A stretch of 64,000 nt of DNA from Marinilabilia salmonicolor JCM 21150 (GTDB taxonomy: Bacteria; Bacteroidota; Bacteroidia; Bacteroidales; Marinilabiliaceae): assembly GCF_000259075.1 (NCBI RefSeq), contig NZ_AJKI01000002.1:372001-436000 (forward strand), read 5' to 3'. The notes beneath the pieces were generated by a model. It was not told where the DNA came from and searched no databases. It saw nothing but the letters and a program-made list of their open reading frames with translations. Within the stretch, counting starts at the first letter, position 1, and each line of letters opens with the position of its first letter. Both the position numbers and the translations under genes were made by a program. Positions 59,603 to 64,000 of the stretch are shown here, piece by piece.

Positions 59603-61156
59603 ATGGCCCAGGAAGATGTTTTCAAAAAGTTGGTAGCCCATTGTAAGGAGTACGGGTTTGTATTTCAGTCGAGTGAGATTTACGACGGCCTTGGTGCCGT
59701 TTACGACTACGGTCAGAACGGTGTTGAGCTCAAAAATAACATTAAAAAATATTGGTGGGATTCCATGGTCCTGCTGCACGAAAATGTTGTCGGACTCGAT
59801 TCAGCAATTTTTATGCATCCCACCACCTGGAAGGCCTCCGGTCACGTTGATGCTTTCAACGACCCCTTGATTGACAACAAAGACAGTAAGAAGCGTTATC
59901 GGGCCGATGTGTTGATTGAAGATCTCATGGCCAAATACGAGGGAAAAATCGATAAGGAGATTGAAAAAGCCCGCAAAAAGTTTGGAGATGATTTTGATGA
60001 GGCACAGTTTCGCGAAACCAATCCTCGGGTGAAGGCCAATCAGGCCAAGTGGGATGAAATTCACGGCCGTTTTGTGAAGGCTCTGAACGACAATGACCTT
60101 CAGGAGTTGCGCCAGATCATTGTGGATTATGAGGTGGCTTGTCCGTTATCCGGCTCCAAGGAGTGGACCGATGTGCGCCAGTTCAATTTGATGTTCTCTA
60201 CCGAGATGGGCTCCACAGCAGAGGGTGCCTCAAAAATTTATCTGCGTCCCGAAACGGCTCAGGGTATTTTTGTAAACTTTCTGAATGTGCAGAAAACCGG
60301 CCGCATGAAATTGCCTTTTGGTATCGCCCAGATTGGTAAGGCATTTCGTAATGAAATTGTGGCCCGTCAGTTTATTTTCCGCATGCGCGAATTTGAGCAG
60401 ATGGAGATGCAATTTTTTGTCCGTCCCGGTGAGGAGATGAAATGGTTCGAATATTGGAAAGAGATGCGTATGAAGTGGCATAAATCGATGGGCATGGGGG
60501 ATAAGAAATATCGCTTCCACGACCACGATAAGCTGGCACACTATGCCAATGCGGCCACCGATGTGGAGTTTGAGATGCCCTTTGGTTTCAAAGAGGTGGA
60601 GGGAATACACTCCCGCACCGATTTTGACCTTTCTCAGCATCAGGAATTTTCCGGTAAGAAAATGCAATATTTCGATCCTGAACTGAACAAGAGTTATGTG
60701 CCTTATGTGATTGAAACCTCCATCGGGGTGGATCGCATGTTCCTGAGTATTCTTGCCGGTGCTTATACCGAAGAGGAAGTTCCCGGAAAAGACGGAAAGT
60801 CCGAATCGCGCGTCGTGTTGAAATTACCCCCTGTTCTGGCGCCTGTAAAACTGGCGGTGTTGCCACTGGTACGTAAAGACGGACTGCCTGAAAAAGCGCT
60901 GGAAATAATGGATCAGTTTAAGTTTGACTTTAACTGCCGCTACGAGGAGAAGGATTCCATCGGGAAGCGTTATCGCCGTCAGGATGCTATTGGCACACCG
61001 TTCTGTATCACTGTTGATCATCAGACCATGGAAGATGATACTGTGACCATCCGTTACCGCGACAGTATGGAGCAGGAGCGGGTTAAGATTTCGGAGTTAT
61101 ACAGCATTATGACAGGGCATATAAGTATGAAAGAGTTGCTGAAATCACTGGTTTAG
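59603..61156 (+). CDS. glyS: glycyl-tRNA synthetase, single-chain (eukaryote/archaeal-like) type
   Basis: The 517-residue protein is the dimeric class II enzyme charging tRNA-Gly, distinct from the bacterial tetrameric GlyQ/GlyS. It starts with GFVFQSSEIYDGLGAVYDYG; motif 2 is IAQIGKAFRNEIVARQFIFRMREFEQME (about residues 240-267), and motif 3 is ETSIGVDRMFLSIL. The C-terminal anticodon-binding domain (about 395-517) starts PPVLAPVKLAVLPL. Single-chain glyS is normal in Bacteroidota. GC content here is visibly higher than in the 5-20 kb part. Confidence 0.97.
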   Translation: MAQEDVFKKLVAHCKEYGFVFQSSEIYDGLGAVYDYGQNGVELKNNIKKYWWDSMVLLHENVVGLDSAIFMHPTTWKASGHVDAFNDPLIDNKDSKKRYRADVLIEDLMAKYEGKIDKEIEKARKKFGDDFDEAQFRETNPRVKANQAKWDEIHGRFVKALNDNDLQELRQIIVDYEVACPLSGSKEWTDVRQFNLMFSTEMGSTAEGASKIYLRPETAQGIFVNFLNVQKTGRMKLPFGIAQIGKAFRNEIVARQFIFRMREFEQMEMQFFVRPGEEMKWFEYWKEMRMKWHKSMGMGDKKYRFHDHDKLAHYANAATDVEFEMPFGFKEVEGIHSRTDFDLSQHQEFSGKKMQYFDPELNKSYVPYVIETSIGVDRMFLSILAGAYTEEEVPGKDGKSESRVVLKLPPVLAPVKLAVLPLVRKDGLPEKALEIMDQFKFDFNCRYEEKDSIGKRYRRQDAIGTPFCITVDHQTMEDDTVTIRYRDSMEQERVKISELYSIMTGHISMKELLKSLV

Positions 61157-61220
61157 CCTGAATAATTCATGGATTTTCGTTATGAGATGCTCTAATCCCA
61201 AGAAATTTAAGAAACCGCAG

Positions 61221-61267
61221 GCAAATTTGAAGAAGAAAATAGTGAACTATTTTCAAATTAAATTTGC
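61221..61267. repeat. imperfect hairpin, 47 bases
   Basis: GCAAATTT at the left end pairs with AAATTTGC at the right end, and the centre GAAAATAGT/ACTATTTTC around GA is a perfect stem. It could stabilise the glyS mRNA 3' end or be a small repeat. Confidence 0.4.
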
Positions 61268-61371
61268 TGAGGACTCTTGAATTTCGCTGGTAGTTGAGTA
61301 TCTTAATAGATAATTTGTGAATTAATCAGGTTCGATTTTTAGAAAATAGAGTCTCATAAAGATTAGAATTA

Positions 61372-61395
61372 AACCCGGCTATTGCCGGGTTTTTC
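61372..61395 (+). terminator. intrinsic terminator
   Basis: AACCCGGC (61372-61379) pairs with GCCGGGTT (61384-61391) around a four-base loop and is followed by TTTT. It is 215 bases past the glyS stop and would end any rightward transcript before nadB. Confidence 0.8.
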
Positions 61396-61401
61396 GTTGA
61401 T

Positions 61402-61530
61402 ACCACAAAGGTCACCAAAAGTCGCAATGGCCGCGGAAAATTTCAATCCAGAATGGAAGGATTTGTGGATGTCATTGGTAACACCGTGAAGCAATCCCGA
61501 CTTTTCCGCGGTTAGCGGTGTTTCCCTTTG
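61402..61530. repeat. loose palindromic repeat
   Basis: CCGCGGAAAA near 61431-61440 pairs with TTTTCCGCGG at 61502-61511, and ACCACAAAGG near the left end matches CCTTTGTG on the right. The middles differ, so this looks like an old palindromic element. It shares the TTAGCGG core with the hairpins at 47292 and 55660. Confidence 0.45.
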
Positions 61531-61657
61531 TGTTGCCCGGTGCTTTCCAGTGGTTAAAAAAAGATAAACCACAGAGATATTGTTTTCTTCTTTCTGTGTT
61601 TTTTCTCGATTAAAGATTCTCTTCGATGTATCATTCCTTATTTCTCGTCTAAAGTTG

Positions 61658-61665
61658 TAAATTTG
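61658..61665 (+). promoter_or_regulatory. -7 promoter box for nadB
   Basis: TAAATTTG, a TAnnTTTG match, lies 24 bases before the nadB ATG at 61689. It supports that start. Confidence 0.55.
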
Positions 61666-61688
61666 TCTGTTTCAAAGCCTGAGGTTTT

Positions 61689-63287
61689 ATGAGAAAAGCA
61701 GATATATCCAAACGCAAGAAATTTGATTTTCTGGTTATTGGCTCCGGAATGGCCGGACTTAGTTTTGCCCTTAAAGTGGCAGGTAAAGGTAAAGTTTGTA
61801 TCATCAGTAAAACAAAGCTGGATGAAACCAACACCTCTTATGCCCAGGGGGGGATCTCCTCTGTGACCTATGCTCCCGATAATTTCGAAAAGCATATTCA
61901 GGATACGATGACTGCCGGGGCGGGACTTTGTGATCCTGAGGTGGTGCGTCATGTGGTGGAGAAAGCACCCGGGCAGATTGAAGAGTTGATACACTGGGGA
62001 GTTCGTTTCGATAAAGATAAAGAAGGACATTTTGATTTGCACCGGGAAGGCGGACACTCGGAGAACCGGATTCTTCATCATAAAGACCAGACCGGTTACG
62101 AAATTCAGCGGGGACTTGTTCAGGCCGTTAGGGAGCACCCGGATATAGAGGTGTTGGAGGATCATTTTGCGGTGGAAATTATAACACAGCACCACCTGGG
62201 TGAGTTGGTGCATCGCTGGCGGCGCGACATTGAGTGTTATGGTGCTTATGTGCTCAACAGACGCACCAATAGTGTTGAAACCATTTTGTCGAAAGTGACC
62301 TTGATGGCTACCGGGGGAGTTGGCAGTGTTTATCAGACCACCACCAATCCTTCTATTGCTACAGGAGATGGTGTTGCTATGGTTTATCGGGCCAAAGGGA
62401 TTGTGGATAATATGGAGTTTATTCAGTTTCATCCCACTTCGTTGTACAATCCCAAAGAACGGCCTTCTTTTCTGATAACAGAGGCTATGCGTGGGTTTGG
62501 TGGCATATTGAAGCGCCGTGACGGGAAAAAGTTTATGCATAAGTACGACGAGCGGGAGTGTCTTGCACCGCGCGACATCGTGGCGCGTGCCATTGACAAT
62601 GAGTTGAAGACCACCGGAGATGATTTTGTCTATCTGGATGTAACGCATAAACCCAAAGAGGAGATAAAGGCCCATTATCCAGCTATTTATGAGAAATGCC
62701 TGTCGCTGGGGATTGACATTTCCAAAGATTACATTCCCGTGGTTCCGGCCGCTCATTTTTCCTGTGGTGGAATCAAGGTAGATGAAATGGCGCGTACATC
62801 CATTGGACGTCTTTATGCTGCCGGTGAGTGCAGTTGCACCGGACTTCACGGGGCCAACCGGCTGGCATCCAATTCTCTGTTGGAGGGTATTGTTTATGCT
62901 GATGCTGCGGCCCGGGATGCAGTTGCCACTGTGCAGTCGTATTCTTTCTGTAAGGATATTCCGGAGTGGAACGATGAAGGAACATCTCACCCTGAGGAGA
63001 TGGTGTTGATTACCCAAAGTCAGAAAGAGATAGAACAGATTATGAGCTATTATGTGGGCATTGTGCGCTCCAATCTTCGTTTGAAAAGAGCACTTGACCG
63101 GTTGGAAATCATTTACCATGAAACGGAAGATTTGTATCAGCGCTCCACTGTTTCGCAACGTCTTTGCGAGCTCCGAAATTCCATTCAGGTGGGGTACCTG
63201 ATTATAAAAATGGCCCGCCAGCGAAAAGAGAGCAGGGGGCTTCATTACAACAGCGATTACCCGGATATGATAAAGCTGGGAAGCTGA
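61689..63287 (+). CDS. nadB: L-aspartate oxidase
   Basis: The 532-residue flavoprotein oxidises L-aspartate to iminoaspartate, the substrate of NadA, in de novo NAD synthesis. Visible are the FAD motif VIGSGMAGLSFAL (about residues 16-28), SYAQGGISSV, GGHSENRILHHKDQTG, FIQFHPTSLYN and GLHGANRLASNSLLEG. The C-terminal helical domain (about 420-530) is of the fumarate-reductase flavoprotein type. nadA lies 53 kb away at 7729 in this window. Confidence 0.96.
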   Translation: MRKADISKRKKFDFLVIGSGMAGLSFALKVAGKGKVCIISKTKLDETNTSYAQGGISSVTYAPDNFEKHIQDTMTAGAGLCDPEVVRHVVEKAPGQIEELIHWGVRFDKDKEGHFDLHREGGHSENRILHHKDQTGYEIQRGLVQAVREHPDIEVLEDHFAVEIITQHHLGELVHRWRRDIECYGAYVLNRRTNSVETILSKVTLMATGGVGSVYQTTTNPSIATGDGVAMVYRAKGIVDNMEFIQFHPTSLYNPKERPSFLITEAMRGFGGILKRRDGKKFMHKYDERECLAPRDIVARAIDNELKTTGDDFVYLDVTHKPKEEIKAHYPAIYEKCLSLGIDISKDYIPVVPAAHFSCGGIKVDEMARTSIGRLYAAGECSCTGLHGANRLASNSLLEGIVYADAAARDAVATVQSYSFCKDIPEWNDEGTSHPEEMVLITQSQKEIEQIMSYYVGIVRSNLRLKRALDRLEIIYHETEDLYQRSTVSQRLCELRNSIQVGYLIIKMARQRKESRGLHYNSDYPDMIKLGS

Positions 63288-63400
63288 TGATGATGGTGAA
63301 ACACATCAGGCACTTGAGAAAATGATTTGTTTAAGATGAATTAACCTGTTTAATCTAATGAACGAACAGTTATGAGCCATGAGCTAACAGCTGATTTATT

Positions 63401-63877
63401 ATGGATATCATATTGATCATAATTGGAATTTCCTTATTGTTGGCAGGGTTTGTCGGTTGTGTATTGCCGGTTTTGCCAGGCCCTCCGCTGAGTTTTTTAG
63501 CTTTACTAATGCTTCAGATAACCCGATGGGGTGATTTTAGCAGCAGTTTTTTGTGGTTCTCGGCATTAGCGGCAATAGTGGTGACAATTTTAGATTATGT
63601 GGTGCCAGTTTGGGGAACAACGCGTTTTGGAGGAACCCGGGCCGGCATTTGGGGGGCTTCCATTGGCTTGGTGGTGGGGCTTTTTTTCGGCCCTGTCGGG
63701 GTTGTGCTGGGCCCTTTTGCCGGTGCCTTTGTTGGCGAACTGGCGGGAAATGCTGATTCGGGAAATGCATTTCGTTCTGCCCTGGGAGCTTTTTTTGGTC
63801 TGATGACCGGTGTGGTGTTGAAGCTGATAGTTTCCGGGGTTTTTACCTGGTACTTTGTTAAAGAGTGGATGTTCTAA
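63401..63877 (+). CDS. DUF456 membrane protein
   Basis: The 158-residue protein has about four membrane helices rich in glycine and the DUF456 pattern: LAGFVGCVLPVLPGPPLSFLALL, then a glycine-rich repeat IGLVVGLFFGPVGVVLGPFAGAFVGELAG. Function is unknown. It follows nadB by 113 bases and is the last clear gene of the window. Confidence 0.85.
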   Translation: MDIILIIIGISLLLAGFVGCVLPVLPGPPLSFLALLMLQITRWGDFSSSFLWFSALAAIVVTILDYVVPVWGTTRFGGTRAGIWGASIGLVVGLFFGPVGVVLGPFAGAFVGELAGNADSGNAFRSALGAFFGLMTGVVLKLIVSGVFTWYFVKEWMF

Positions 63878-64000
63878 GAGGAAAAGGTGGTGGTCCCGGA
63901 GTAATCCTGTGTTTTAAAAGTCTGTATATTAGGGATTGTGCTATATCCTGGTTCTTCCTTCGGGACAGTTGCGGCACATTTCAATATTCCTTCGGTTCGA

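Larger units (their letters stand above)
61157..61688. other. gene-free region between glyS and nadB with hairpins
   Basis: The 532-base spacer has no credible gene. It contains a long imperfect hairpin at 61221-61267, an intrinsic terminator at 61372-61395, and a loose palindrome at about 61402-61530. A TAAATTTG box at 61658 drives nadB. The sequence after 61560 repeats an ACCACAGAG-type and CTGTGTT motif pair seen in many Bacteroidota spacers. Confidence 0.5.

Noticed and set aside
61638-63245. 535-codon minus-strand frame opposite nadB
   Set aside because: It is the antisense shadow of nadB, which has all L-aspartate oxidase motifs; the shadow peptide shows no known family and odd composition.
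63874-64000. Open minus-strand frames reaching the right edge
   Set aside because: Two frames are open over 20 and 41 codons, but too little is visible to choose between a gene end and chance; no feature was called.

Overview
The window looks like a 64 kb piece of a Bacteroidota chromosome, probably Bacteroidia of the Marinilabiliales type. The signs are Bacteroidota-restricted families (DUF3098 beside FtsX, DUF4292 lipoprotein, DUF5723 outer-membrane protein, YfhO, ECF sigma factor with a large one-TM anti-sigma), start codons with little or no Shine-Dalgarno signal, and TAnnTTTG promoter boxes just upstream of many genes. The order-level placement is inference. No rRNA, tRNA, CRISPR array, prophage or complete insertion sequence was seen. 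Layout: 1-0.44 kb holds the start of a lipoprotein gene leaving the left edge. 0.85-1.9 kb is a luciferase-like oxidoreductase. 1.9-5.75 kb is a minus-strand run hemW, rhodanese, CDF zinc transporter, PrsW-like protease. Around 5.8-7.7 kb gene direction switches from mostly minus to almost entirely plus; this zone holds a parS-like site, several TTATCAACA motifs resembling DnaA boxes, VanZ, an Rrf2 regulator and rpiB. From 7.7 to 31 kb lie housekeeping genes: nadA, a lone receiver protein, ruvB, a flippase, dut, a TPR lipoprotein, DUF4292, EnvC-like, an anti-sigma-type ATPase, ybeY, mnmG, ade, uvrC, lplA, dtd, mazG-like, deoC, a polyprenyl synthase, an ArsR regulator, queD and polA. 31-33 kb has a nested palindromic repeat and an ECF sigma/anti-sigma pair. 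33-42 kb carries a radical SAM protein, ftsX-DUF3098-uppP-truB-queA, a Usp protein, pfkA, cysH, a GT2 and acylphosphatase. 42-53 kb holds envelope and secretion genes (YfhO, S41 protease, OmpA/PD40 protein, surface lipoprotein, DUF5723). 53-59.4 kb is an accessory patch with decayed genes and a MITE-like palindrome. 59.6-63.9 kb returns to housekeeping with glyS, nadB and a DUF456 protein. The most interesting signal is chromosomal rather than genic: three 16-bp parS-type sites (one with a single arm mismatch, two perfect palindromes) at 5.8, 18.9 and 19.9 kb. One abuts the mnmG stop codon and one is written inside the ade coding sequence. Together with the strand switch they suggest that this window covers or lies close to the replication origin, although no dnaA, parA or parB is present. 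A second theme is gene decay between 53.4 and 58.6 kb: a NUDIX gene followed in frame by what looks like the last ~65 codons of a DUF3427 helicase, an envelope gene with a stop codon inside its signal peptide, and a probable deletion joint fusing two envelope genes. Functional links: nadA and nadB together make quinolinate for NAD. uppP, the flippase, EnvC-like, FtsX, YfhO and GT2 serve envelope building and division. polA, uvrC, ruvB, dut, mazG-like and NUDIX serve DNA replication, repair and nucleotide-pool cleaning. ybeY, mnmG, truB, queA, queD, dtd and glyS serve RNA maturation and translation quality.
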